A stretch of DNA of 25,311 nt from JANXSS01 sp043729515 (GTDB lineage Bacteria; Pseudomonadota; Gammaproteobacteria; Burkholderiales; Burkholderiaceae_D). Positions 18,458-25,311 of this stretch are shown in pieces; position 1 is the first letter of the stretch; the number at the start of each line of letters is the position of its first letter. The position numbers and the translations under genes are program-made. Location: the NCBI GenBank assembly GCA_043729515.1, contig JAYTLK010000255.1, positions 1 through 25,311 on the forward strand, given 5' to 3'. The notes beneath the pieces were generated by a model that saw only the letters and a program-made list of their open reading frames with translations, searched no databases and was not told where the DNA came from.

Positions 18458-19024
18458 ATGTCTTCTCTGCCCACGACAAACACCGACCCCGTCATCGAGG
18501 CCACCCGCGCCTGGCTGGAAAACGCCGTGATCGGTTTGAATCTGTGCCCGTTCGCAAAAGCCGTGCATCGACGCGGACAAGTGCGCTACGCCGTCAGCAC
18601 CGCCATCGATACCGCTGCACTGGCCGCTGACCTGGAGGCCGAACTGCAGTTCCTCAAGGCGACCGATCCGCAAACCACCGACACCACGCTCCTGATCCAT
18701 CCGCAGGTGCTGAGTGACTTCATCGACTACAACGCATTCCTGAAGTCGGCTGATCGCATCGTCAAGCGGCTCGGGTTGCGCGGTGTGCTGCAGGTGGCGA
18801 GCTTTCATCCGGATTACGTGTTCGCCGACTGCGAACACGACGCCATCGACAACTACACCAACCGCTCGCCGTATCCGATGCTGCATCTGCTGCGCGAGGC
18901 CAGCATCGAACGCGCCGTGGCTGCCTTTCCCGATCCGGATGCGATCGTCGACAACAACATCGCGACCTTGCGCCGCCTCGGCCTGGCGGGCTGGCAGGCG
19001 CTCGGCAGACCACGCCAGGCGTGA
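18458..19024 (+). CDS. DUF1415 family protein
   Basis: A 188-aa protein with the DUF1415 pattern: ATRAWLENAVIGLNLCPFAK near the N-terminus, FIDYNAFL, GVLQVASFHPDYVFAD, and NRSPYPMLHLLREASIERA. The Cys and His residues in LNLCPFAK and FHPDY are conserved features, but no biochemical role is established. The ATG at 18458 is chosen by family similarity; the open frame extends to 18395. An in-frame GTG directly before it is an alternative. The gene is divergent from yaeQ (86-nt gap) and convergent with cysM (14-nt gap), leaving little room for a terminator between the two ends. Confidence 0.92.
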   Translation: MSSLPTTNTDPVIEATRAWLENAVIGLNLCPFAKAVHRRGQVRYAVSTAIDTAALAADLEAELQFLKATDPQTTDTTLLIHPQVLSDFIDYNAFLKSADRIVKRLGLRGVLQVASFHPDYVFADCEHDAIDNYTNRSPYPMLHLLREASIERAVAAFPDPDAIVDNNIATLRRLGLAGWQALGRPRQA

Positions 19025-19038
19025 CGCCGGCTGCCGTC

Positions 19039-19941
19039 TCAGGCGGGAAACAATCCGGTCGACAGGTAGCGGTCACCACGATCGCAGACGATGAAGACGA
19101 TGGTCGCGTTTTCCACCGTCGATGAAATGCGCAGTGCGACTTCACAGGCGCCGGCGGCCGACATTCCGCAAAAGATGCCTTCCTCGATCGCCATGCGCCG
19201 CGCCATTACTTCGGCTGCGGTCTGGCTGACATTCTCGACCTGATCGACGCGACTGCGGTCAAAGATCTTCGGCAGATAGGCTTCCGGCCACTTGCGAATG
19301 CCCGGAATCTGCGAGCCTTCCTCCGGCTGGGCACCGATGATGCACACCGCTTCGTTGCGCTCTTTCAGATAGCGCGACACGCCCATGATGGTGCCGGTGG
19401 TGCCCATGGCGCTGACGAAATGCGTGACGCGCCCATCGGTGTCACGCCAGATCTCCGGACCGGTGGTGTCATAATGCGCCAAGGAATTGTCGGGATTGGC
19501 GAACTGGTCGAGGATGATGCCGTCGCCCGATTTCTCCATCTGTTCGGCCAGATCGCGGGCATACTCCATGCCGCCGGTCTTTGGTGTCAGGACGATGCGG
19601 GCGCCATAGGCGGCCATGCTCTGGCGCCGCTCCTCGGACAGGTTCTCCGGCATCAGCAGCACCATCTTGTAACCACGCGTGGCCGCGACCATCGCCAGGG
19701 CGATGCCGGTGTTGCCGCTGGTGGCTTCGATCAGGGTGTCGCCCGGCTTGATGTCGCCACGCGCCTCGGCATGGGTGATCATTGACAGCGCAGCCCGGTC
19801 CTTGACGGATCCGGCCGGATTGTTGCCTTCCATTTTTCCGAGAATGATGTTGTTGCGGCGGCGGGCATCGTCGCCGGGCAGGCGCTGCAATTGGACCAGC
19901 GGTGTATTGCCGATCGTGTCTTCGAGTGTCAGGTAAGCCAT
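19039..19941 (-). CDS. cysM: Cysteine synthase B (O-acetylserine sulfhydrylase)
   Basis: A 300-aa pyridoxal-phosphate enzyme of the cysteine synthase family. The PLP lysine is Lys47 in NNPAGSVKDRAA; the Asn-loop motif TSGNTG is at 74-79 and the phosphate-binding GTTGT at 178-182. Length (300 aa) and sequence features such as EEGSQIPGIRKWPEAYLP favour CysM over CysK. It makes cysteine from O-acetylserine and sulfide or thiosulfate in the cytoplasm. The start at 19941 (MAYLTLEDTIGNTPLV) fits the family; the frame is open upstream to 20019 without family similarity. A TACAAT -10-like box lies 32 nt upstream on the minus strand (19978-19973) but without a good -35. Confidence 0.95.
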   Translation of the reverse strand: MAYLTLEDTIGNTPLVQLQRLPGDDARRRNNIILGKMEGNNPAGSVKDRAALSMITHAEARGDIKPGDTLIEATSGNTGIALAMVAATRGYKMVLLMPENLSEERRQSMAAYGARIVLTPKTGGMEYARDLAEQMEKSGDGIILDQFANPDNSLAHYDTTGPEIWRDTDGRVTHFVSAMGTTGTIMGVSRYLKERNEAVCIIGAQPEEGSQIPGIRKWPEAYLPKIFDRSRVDQVENVSQTAAEVMARRMAIEEGIFCGMSAAGACEVALRISSTVENATIVFIVCDRGDRYLSTGLFPA

Positions 19942-20071
19942 GGTGTGCGTCTTTGGCTGCAAGAAAACCGCCATTGTAGACGCTGCGCCGGTGCGGTGTT
20001 GACAAGGGCCGGACACCACGACGCTGCGCGACTTGCGGGCGGCATTGCTCCCGGCAGTGCAACCGAAGAAA

Positions 20072-20097
20072 CGCCCCGCGAAAACTGTGGCGGGGCG
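20072..20097 (-). terminator. Probable terminator downstream of the comEA-like gene
   Basis: CGCCCCGC (20097-20090 on the minus strand) and GCGGGGCG (20079-20072) form an 8-bp GC stem with a 10-nt loop, followed by TTTCTT. The T-tract is short, so termination may be partial. Confidence 0.6.
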
Positions 20098-20102
20098 CTG
20101 TT

Positions 20103-20120
20103 TCGCACCACGTGGTGCGA
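20103..20120. repeat. 18-bp perfect palindrome centred on CACGTG
   Basis: TCGCACCACGTGGTGCGA reads the same on both strands. It lies between the comEA-like stop codon and the terminator hairpin, and could form a first hairpin in the transcript or bind a dimeric regulator. Confidence 0.7.
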
Positions 20121-20141
20121 CAGTGAAACGACAGGCGCGTC

Positions 20142-20699
20142 TTATTTTTTCGTCGGTGCTGTCGCCGATGCTGGCGTGGCGGTCGCCGTCGGCGCATTTG
20201 CCGCAGCCGATGCGTTCGCCGCCTTGGTGCTTGTCGCAGAAGTCGACGCCTTGACTGCGGCGGGTGCAGCCGATGCCTTGGTCGCTGCCGATGCTGCCGG
20301 CGCAGCCGGTGCGGCCGGTGCGGCAGCAGTGGCAGTTGCAGCAGCAGTCGGTGCAACCGACGTCGACGTCGCAGCTTTCGCTTCCTTCTTGCCCTTGGCC
20401 GGCGCGGCTGCCGTGGCAGGCGATCCGGCCAGCGGCTGGTTATTGACCGTCAGGCCGGCGGCCGACATCTTCGCTGCATTCTTGGCGCCGACACCCTTGA
20501 CGCGTGTCTCGAAGTCCATCCAGTCCTTGAAGTTACCGCCCTTGGCGCGCTCGTCGATGATTTTTTTCGAGATCGACGGGCCGATGCCCTTGACGCCGTC
20601 CAGCGCCGCCTGATCCGCCTTGTTGACGTCAACCTGTGCGAAAGCAAAACCGATGGATGCGACCAGTACTGCGACTGCGGCAAGCAATTTCTTGAGCAT
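20142..20699 (-). CDS. ComEA-like secreted helix-hairpin-helix protein with Ala-rich tail
   Basis: The protein is 185 aa. A clear signal peptide (MLKKLLAAVAVLVASIGFAFA) ends at about residue 21. Residues ~25-78 form a ComEA-type helix-hairpin-helix DNA-binding domain (VNKADQAALDGVKGIGPSIS...RVKGVGAKNA). The remaining ~100 residues are a low-complexity Ala/Thr/Pro/Ser/Lys tail, unusual because short ComEA proteins of Gram-negative bacteria normally end soon after the domain. The family binds incoming DNA in the periplasm during natural transformation. A GGAG site 7 nt upstream supports the start. The tail might tether the domain across the periplasm or bind wall or DNA; this is inference. Confidence 0.88.
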   Translation of the reverse strand: MLKKLLAAVAVLVASIGFAFAQVDVNKADQAALDGVKGIGPSISKKIIDERAKGGNFKDWMDFETRVKGVGAKNAAKMSAAGLTVNNQPLAGSPATAAAPAKGKKEAKAATSTSVAPTAAATATAAAPAAPAAPAASAATKASAAPAAVKASTSATSTKAANASAAANAPTATATPASATAPTKK

Positions 20700-20749
20700 G
20701 AGTTTCTCCGAAAGCGACGTCGGGTGACATCAGGGATGGATTGATGCGG

Positions 20750-20778
20750 ATGTGAAGCAAGGATGGAACGGGTGTCAA
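20750..20778 (-). promoter_or_regulatory. Possible promoter of the comEA-like gene
   Basis: On the minus strand a perfect TTGACA (20778-20773) is followed after exactly 17 nt by TCACAT (20755-20750), which matches the -10 consensus at only three positions. It is 50 nt before the start codon. Confidence 0.35.
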
Positions 20779-20891
20779 CGCCTGTCGGTGCCGGTCATGA
20801 GGCCGCAAGGGTCGTCGATGAGAATTCAACGCATCCACCGGAAAACGGTTGACATGCCTCCGGCGTACGGGCCAACCGATGTCAAAAAATA

Positions 20892-21899
20892 TCAAACGAA
20901 CAACTCGTCCCGCGTCACGGTTGCCGTGCCAAGCTTGCCGACGACGATACCGCCGGCACGGTTGGCCATGATCGCTGCCTCGGCCAGCGAGCGGCCGGCC
21001 GCGAGCATCACGGCGAAGGTTGCGATGACGGTGTCGCCGGCGCCAGAGACGTCGTAGACCTCCCGCGCTTGCGCCGGCAGATGCAGCACCTCCTCCGCGC
21101 TGTAGAGCGTCATGCCCTCATCCGAGCGGGTCACCAGCAAGGCGTCCAGATGCAGCGAGCTACGCAGTTGCTGTGCCTTTTCCGTCAGATGCGCCTCGCT
21201 GCTCCAGGCGCCGACCACGGTTCGCAATTCCGACTTGTTGGGCGTCAGCAGCGATGCGCCGGCGTACGGCGTGAAATCCTCGCCCTTCGGGTCGACCAGC
21301 ACCGTCTTGCCGAGCCGCCGGCCGGTGGCGATCATTTCGCGCACGTTCACCAGGCTGCCCTTGGCATAGTCCGACAGGACCAGCACATCGTATTGCGCCG
21401 CCAGCATGTTGAACTGGGTCAGTTTGTCGCGCAGGACGGCGTCGCTCGGCGCTTCCTCGAAATCGATGCGCAGGAGTTGTTGCTGACGTCCGATGACGCG
21501 CAACTTGATGATGGTGGAAATCGCCGGATCGCGATTGAGGCGGGCGTCGATGGCTGCCTCGCGCAACAGCTGCTCGACCATGTCGCCGGCTTCGTCGGTG
21601 CCCACCACGCCGAGCAGCGCTGCCGCCGCGCCCAGGGCAGCGACATTGCGCGCCACATTGGCTGCACCGCCCAGACGGTCCTCCCGGCGCGACACGCGCA
21701 CCACCGGCACCGGCGCTTCTGGCGAAATGCGGTTGACTTCACCGAACCAGTAGCGGTCGAGCATGACGTCACCTGCCACCAGAACGCGGGCATCGGCAAG
21801 CGACGCTGCACCGGTGCCTGTGGCCGCGGTGCCGACTCCAGCGGCCATGATCACTGCAGGCGCTGAAGCGGCGGTCGTCATCGGTGTGGTCGTGGCCAT
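20892..21899 (-). CDS. rfaE1: D-glycero-beta-D-manno-heptose-7-phosphate kinase
   Basis: A 335-aa PfkB/ribokinase-family sugar kinase also called HldA. The N-terminal pattern VAGDVMLDRYWFGEVNRISPEAPVPV is characteristic of the heptose kinase, LGGAANVARNVAALG follows, and the catalytic signature DVSGAGDT has Asp289 as base. It phosphorylates heptose-7-phosphate for ADP-heptose, the LPS core precursor. The separate adenylyltransferase domain of HldE is absent, so a partner RfaE2/HldC must be encoded elsewhere. The first ~33 residues are an Ala/Thr-rich extension before the conserved start of the fold; the true start might be internal, and the ATG at 21899 has a poor ribosome binding site. It begins 1 nt after the lapB stop, implying coupling with lapB and lapA. 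Confidence 0.93.
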   Translation of the reverse strand: MATTTPMTTAASAPAVIMAAGVGTAATGTGAASLADARVLVAGDVMLDRYWFGEVNRISPEAPVPVVRVSRREDRLGGAANVARNVAALGAAAALLGVVGTDEAGDMVEQLLREAAIDARLNRDPAISTIIKLRVIGRQQQLLRIDFEEAPSDAVLRDKLTQFNMLAAQYDVLVLSDYAKGSLVNVREMIATGRRLGKTVLVDPKGEDFTPYAGASLLTPNKSELRTVVGAWSSEAHLTEKAQQLRSSLHLDALLVTRSDEGMTLYSAEEVLHLPAQAREVYDVSGAGDTVIATFAVMLAAGRSLAEAAIMANRAGGIVVGKLGTATVTRDELFV

Positions 21900-21900
21900 T

Positions 21901-23076
21901 TCAGTTCATCACATTCAATTCTTCGGTGCGCCGCGGGGGATAGGTTTCCCACTGGCTGCAGCCCGGGCATTGCCAGTAGAACTGGCGCGCCTTGAATCCG
22001 CAGCGGCTGCACTGGTAGCGCGCCAGCTTCTGCGTGTATCCATGCACCAGGTTCTGCACCACGGAGAGCTCCGGCCGCACCTCGGGTGCCGCGCCCATCA
22101 GCCGCGCTTCGAGCAGCTTGTCAAGCCCGAGCAAGGTCGGCATGCGGCGCAGTTCGGCGCTCACCAATTGATTTGCCGCCTCCACGCCTTCGAGCTCCAG
22201 CACGGCCTTGAAGACCACTTCCAGCAGATCGATCGACGAGGCCTCGGCCATGTACGAGCGCAGCAGGTTCAGGCCCTCCTGCGGCCGGCCCACGGTCCGG
22301 TAGCCATCCATCAGACGCTGGGCCACCAGCGCCACATGGGGCACGCTTTGATGCTCGACCCGGCGCCACGCCATGAGCGCGGCTTCGACGTCGCCCTTTG
22401 CCAGGTAGGCGTCGCCGGTCAGCAGCGTCGAGCGCACGTTCTTGCGATCAGCGGCGAGCGCTTTTTCCAGCATCTGCAGCGCCGCATCGGGATCGGTATG
22501 CACCAGCTCGTCCTGCGCCAGCTCGCAATAAAACTGCGCGATTTCTTTTTGCCGACCACCGGCACCTGACTCCTGCAAGGCATGGGCCGCATCGATGGCG
22601 CGCGTCCACTCCTTTTCTCGCTGATAGATTTCCAGCAGAGCGCGTCGGGCCTGGGCGCTGTATTGGGTATCGACCAGCAGGTTGAAGGTCTCTTCTGCAC
22701 GGTCCAGCAGACCGGCCTTCAGATAATCCTGGCCAAGTTCGTACTGCGCATGGACCTGATGTTCCAGCGGCAGGTCCGGCCGCGCCAGCAAATTCTGATG
22801 CACGCGAATGGCGCGCTCGGTTTCGCCGCGGCGGCGGAACAGGTTCCCAAGCGCAAAATGCAGTTCGGCGGTTTCCGGATCAAGCTTGACGATCTCGATG
22901 AAGGCATCGATCGCCTTGTCCGGCTGTTCGTTGAGCAGAAAATTCAAGCCCTTGAAATAGCCGCGCGGCAGGCTGCGCGACTCCGACACCAGCTGACGGA
23001 TGTCAACCCGGGCGGCGATCCAGCCGAGACCGAAAAAGATCGGTATGCCAAGCAGCCACCAGGTTTCAAATTCCAT
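21901..23076 (-). CDS. lapB: Lipopolysaccharide assembly protein B (TPR + rubredoxin-like)
   Basis: The 391-aa LapB (YciM) has an N-terminal membrane anchor (residues ~5-22), a series of tetratricopeptide repeats (~35-330), and a C-terminal rubredoxin-like zinc site with Cys356, Cys359, Cys370 and Cys373 (CSRCGF ... CPGCSQW). It works at the inner membrane, steering degradation of LpxC by FtsH and so setting LPS output. It follows lapA after 45 nt and is followed 1 nt later by rfaE1, so the three form an LPS-related unit. All key cysteines are present and the length is normal. Confidence 0.95.
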   Translation of the reverse strand: MEFETWWLLGIPIFFGLGWIAARVDIRQLVSESRSLPRGYFKGLNFLLNEQPDKAIDAFIEIVKLDPETAELHFALGNLFRRRGETERAIRVHQNLLARPDLPLEHQVHAQYELGQDYLKAGLLDRAEETFNLLVDTQYSAQARRALLEIYQREKEWTRAIDAAHALQESGAGGRQKEIAQFYCELAQDELVHTDPDAALQMLEKALAADRKNVRSTLLTGDAYLAKGDVEAALMAWRRVEHQSVPHVALVAQRLMDGYRTVGRPQEGLNLLRSYMAEASSIDLLEVVFKAVLELEGVEAANQLVSAELRRMPTLLGLDKLLEARLMGAAPEVRPELSVVQNLVHGYTQKLARYQCSRCGFKARQFYWQCPGCSQWETYPPRRTEELNVMN

Positions 23077-23121
23077 GCGTCGGGTTCCCGTAAGGCATGT
23101 GACGATCGGTTGAAGGCAGCA

Positions 23122-23433
23122 TCACTGGCCGAGTCCGTCCGGACGCGGCGCCTGGGCACGCGCCAGCACCTGGGCTTCCTGTTCCTGCTGCAGCGTGGTG
23201 ATCTGTTTTTTATGCCGTGTCAGTTCACGCCGATGGCGAAACAACATCGGCAACATTGCCAGCACGCCCAGCACTGCGCCAGCGGCAAAAAACGCCAGCA
23301 GCAGGATCACCAGCGGGCCGCGAATTTCATAGCCGAGGAAAAAACTCAGGATCACTTCCTGCGTGTTCTTCAAAGCAAAGCCGAAAAAAACGATGAAGAC
23401 GAATGCGGCGATCAGCCGGAAGAGCAGTTTCAT
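23122..23433 (-). CDS. lapA: Lipopolysaccharide assembly protein A (YciS-like)
   Basis: The 103-aa LapA has two membrane helices (residues ~5-22 and ~41-64) separated by the ALKNTQEVILSFFLGYEI segment common to the family, then a charged, probably coiled-coil tail. It pairs with LapB at the inner membrane. An AGGA sequence about 8 nt upstream supports the ATG at 23433. The start codon sits only 25 nt after the end of a hexanucleotide tandem array, which therefore forms its leader or promoter region. Confidence 0.92.
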   Translation of the reverse strand: MKLLFRLIAAFVFIVFFGFALKNTQEVILSFFLGYEIRGPLVILLLAFFAAGAVLGVLAMLPMLFRHRRELTRHKKQITTLQQEQEAQVLARAQAPRPDGLGQ

Positions 23434-23458
23434 TGTGAAGGTCCTGGGTGAATGTCTG

Positions 23459-23578
23459 CGTTGGCGTTTGCGTTTGCGTTGGCGTTGGCGTTGGCGTTGG
23501 CGTTGGCGTTGGCGTTGGCGTTGGCGTTGGCGTTTGCGGTTGCGTTGGCGTTGGCATTGGCGTTGGCATTGGCGTTGG
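23459..23578. repeat. Hexanucleotide tandem array, 20 units of CGTTGG
   Basis: Twenty consecutive 6-bp units starting at 23459; 14 are exactly CGTTGG, and variants are CGTTTG (units 2, 3, 13), CGGTTG (14) and CATTGG (17, 19). All six frames are open through it. It lies between the ihfB terminator and lapA. Confidence 0.97.
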
Positions 23579-23619
23579 CATCTGGCGTCTGGCGGCGCGA
23601 AGTCCCGGAATTGTACGTG

Positions 23620-23648
23620 AAAAAAAACGGCATCCGAAGATGCCGTTT
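23620..23648 (-). terminator. Rho-independent terminator of ihfB with UUCG loop
   Basis: On the minus strand AAACGGCATC (23648-23639) pairs with GATGCCGTTT (23634-23625) around a TTCG tetraloop closed by C-G, followed by eight T residues. It lies about 50 nt after the ihfB stop. Confidence 0.95.
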
Positions 23649-23697
23649 CTGGTGCGACCTCACAGGGTCGCGGATGCGTCAGTCCGGTAAAACCGGT

Positions 23698-24003
23698 TCA
23701 ATCGTCCCGAATCGGTTGCCCGACCATGGCATCGACCCGCTCGCGCAGATCCTTGCCCGGCTTGAAATGCGGCACCCGCTTCTCCGGCACCATGACCCGG
23801 TCGCCCGACTTCGGATTACGCCCGATCCTCGGCGGCCGGCTGTTCAGTGCAAAGCTGCCAAAACCCCGGATCTCGATGCGCTGGCCACCGGCCAGTGCGC
23901 CGATCATCGCGTCGAGAATCGTCTTGACCGCGTAATCCGCGTCCTTGGCAACCAGTTGCGGGTACCGCTCGGCGAGCAACGCGATCAATTCCGATTTTGT
24001 CAT
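23698..24003 (-). CDS. ihfB: Integration host factor subunit beta
   Basis: A 101-aa HU/IHF-family protein. MTKSELIALLAERYPQL starts it, and RIEIRGFGSFALNSRPPRIGRNPKSGD is the DNA-bending arm region with the intercalating Pro in GRNPKSG. The C-terminal PHFKPGKDLRERV is typical of IhfB. Slightly longer than the E. coli subunit (94 aa), as is common in betaproteobacteria. It bends DNA as a heterodimer with IhfA. It follows rpsA after 81 nt, a conserved arrangement, and ends at a strong terminator. The gap to rpsA contains a small hairpin (CCGATG/CATCGG, 24054-24072) without a T-tract, so read-through from rpsA is likely. Confidence 0.97.
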   Translation of the reverse strand: MTKSELIALLAERYPQLVAKDADYAVKTILDAMIGALAGGQRIEIRGFGSFALNSRPPRIGRNPKSGDRVMVPEKRVPHFKPGKDLRERVDAMVGQPIRDD

Positions 24004-24084
24004 GGACAGGCGTGACCTTTGTTAATTGAACCGGAATTCGCCACCGGCATCGCCCGATGAGGGCAACATCGGCGGCAGGGCAAA

Positions 24085-25311
24085 TCAGCTCTTGTTGTCG
24101 AGCTTGGCCTTGAGCAGCGCGCCCAGGCTGGTGGTGCCGGAGGCGATGTTCGCATCCGACGCCGTCGACATCTTCTGCATGGCTTCCTTGGTCTCGACAT
24201 TGTCTTTCGCCTTGACCGACAACTGGATGCCACGCGCCTTGCGGTCGATGTTGATGACCATGCAATCGACCTTGTCGCCCACTTTCAGGTGCGTGCCGGC
24301 ATCTTCCACACGGTCGCTCGAGATTTCCGAGGCACGCAGGTAGCCTTCGACCTCTTCCGACAACTGGATCACGGCGCCCTTCGGTTCGACCGATTTCACG
24401 ACGCCCGACACCAGCGAACCCTTGTCGTTCATGGCCGCGAAATTATTGAACGGATCGCCTTCGAGCTGCTTGACGCCCAGCGACACACGCTCACGCTCGA
24501 CATCGATCGCCAGCACGATGGCTTCGAGCTCATCGCCCTTCTTGAAGCGACGCACGGCTTCTTCGCCGGTCTCGGTCCACGACAGGTCCGACAGGTGCAC
24601 CAAGCCGTCGATGTTGCCAGCCAGGCCGATGAAGACACCGAAGTCGGTGATCGACTTGATGGCGCCACGGACCTTGTCGCCCTTCTTGTGGGTGATCGCG
24701 AAATCGTCCCATGGGTTTGCCTTGCACTGCTTCATGCCCAGGCTGATCCGGCGACGCTCTTCGTCGATTTCCAGGACCATGACTTCGACTTCATCGCCCA
24801 ACTGCACGACCTTGTTCGGCGCCACGTTCTTGTTGGTCCAGTCCATCTCCGACACGTGCACCAGGCCTTCGATGCCCTGCTCGACTTCGACGAATGCGCC
24901 GTAGTCGGTCAGGTTGGTGACCTTGCCGAACAGGCGGGTGCTTTGCGGATAACGACGTGACAGACCGGTCCACGGATCGTCGCCCAGCTGCTTCACGCCC
25001 AGCGAAACGCGGTTCTTCTCTTGATCGTACTTCAGGACCTTGGCCGTGATTTCCTGGCCAACGGTAAGCACTTCCGACGGGTGACGCACCCGACGCCATG
25101 CCAGGTCGGTGATGTGCAAGAGACCATCGATGCCGCCCAGATCCACGAACGCGCCGTAGTCGGTGATGTTCTTGACGATACCGTTGACGACGGTGCCTTC
25201 CTTCAGGGTTTCCATCAACTTCTGGCGCTCTTCGCCCATCGAAGCTTCGATGACGGCGCGGCGCGACAGAACGACGTTGTTACGCTTGCGGTCGAGCTTG
25301 ATGACCTTGAA
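24085..25311 (-). CDS. rpsA: 30S ribosomal protein S1 (C-terminal part)
   Basis: The last 408 residues of ribosomal protein S1; the gene continues past the right edge. The frame stays open to the edge, and the first visible residues FKVIKLDRKRNNVVLSRRAV are the end of the second S1 domain. Four complete S1 RNA-binding domains follow (each with a DYGAFV/DFGVF-like and HxS/TD-like core: GLLHITDLAW, GLVHVSEMDW, GLVHLSDLSW, GYLRASEISS), then a short tail ending KLDNKS. S1 brings mRNA to the 30S subunit. The methionine at 25239 is internal and not the start. Confidence 0.97.
   Translation of the reverse strand, partial: FKVIKLDRKRNNVVLSRRAVIEASMGEERQKLMETLKEGTVVNGIVKNITDYGAFVDLGGIDGLLHITDLAWRRVRHPSEVLTVGQEITAKVLKYDQEKNRVSLGVKQLGDDPWTGLSRRYPQSTRLFGKVTNLTDYGAFVEVEQGIEGLVHVSEMDWTNKNVAPNKVVQLGDEVEVMVLEIDEERRRISLGMKQCKANPWDDFAITHKKGDKVRGAIKSITDFGVFIGLAGNIDGLVHLSDLSWTETGEEAVRRFKKGDELEAIVLAIDVERERVSLGVKQLEGDPFNNFAAMNDKGSLVSGVVKSVEPKGAVIQLSEEVEGYLRASEISSDRVEDAGTHLKVGDKVDCMVINIDRKARGIQLSVKAKDNVETKEAMQKMSTASDANIASGTTSLGALLKAKLDNKS

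Noticed and set aside
20849..20885. TTGACAT / ATGTCAA inverted pair after rfaE1, giving -35-like boxes on both strands
   Set aside because: No -10 box at suitable spacing on either strand, and no T-tract on the correct side for a terminator. Left as a possible hairpin only.
23430..23663. Minus-strand open frame encoding (Ala-Asn)n across the hexamer array
   Set aside because: It is open only because the repeat lacks stops in any frame; it begins at a GTG without ribosome site and runs through the ihfB terminator hairpin.

Overview
The window looks like a chromosomal segment of a high-GC betaproteobacterium of the order Burkholderiales, probably Oxalobacteraceae-like. This is inferred from gene content, gene order (rpsA-ihfB-lapA-lapB-rfaE1 ... 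comEA-like ... cysM) and protein signatures. No database search was possible. Most of the window is core housekeeping DNA. The lineage-specific material is concentrated around groESL.

Left part (1-8726): the 5' end of dacB (PBP4-type D-Ala-D-Ala carboxypeptidase) on the minus strand, then an unrecognised 531-aa protein with an effector-like look. Next comes a textbook heat-shock control region: a sigma70-type promoter, an overlapping sigma32-type promoter and a perfect CIRCE operator drive groES-groEL, which end in a clear terminator. Downstream lies an 890-aa ankyrin-repeat protein whose DNA contains five recent 102-bp tandem copies. It is followed by a FitAB/VapBC-type toxin-antitoxin pair with a repeated 9-bp motif around its -10 box.

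Middle part (8869-17723): an RbgA/YlqF-like circularly permuted GTPase and a class II histone-deacetylase-like hydrolase on the minus strand. Divergent from them is a tightly overlapping plus-strand operon: moxR ATPase, DUF58 protein, TgpA-type membrane transglutaminase and an MltB-type lytic transglycosylase. Their overlaps are 1, 1 and 4 nt, so they are almost certainly co-translated and likely act together at the cell envelope. A secreted metzincin-type zinc protease follows.

Right part (17820-25311): yaeQ with its own terminator, a divergent DUF1415 gene, cysM, a secreted ComEA-like helix-hairpin-helix protein with a long Ala-rich tail, then hldA/rfaE1-lapB-lapA (LPS heptose synthesis and LPS quality control), ihfB and the 3' part of rpsA, all on the minus strand except DUF1415. 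Between the strong ihfB terminator and the lapA start codon lies a 120-bp hexanucleotide tandem array (20 units), placed in the presumed promoter or leader of the LPS-control genes.

The items most worth a second look are the orphan 531-aa protein, the ankyrin protein with fresh internal duplications and a three-module architecture, the hexamer array ahead of lapAB, and the repeated operator-like motif at fitAB.
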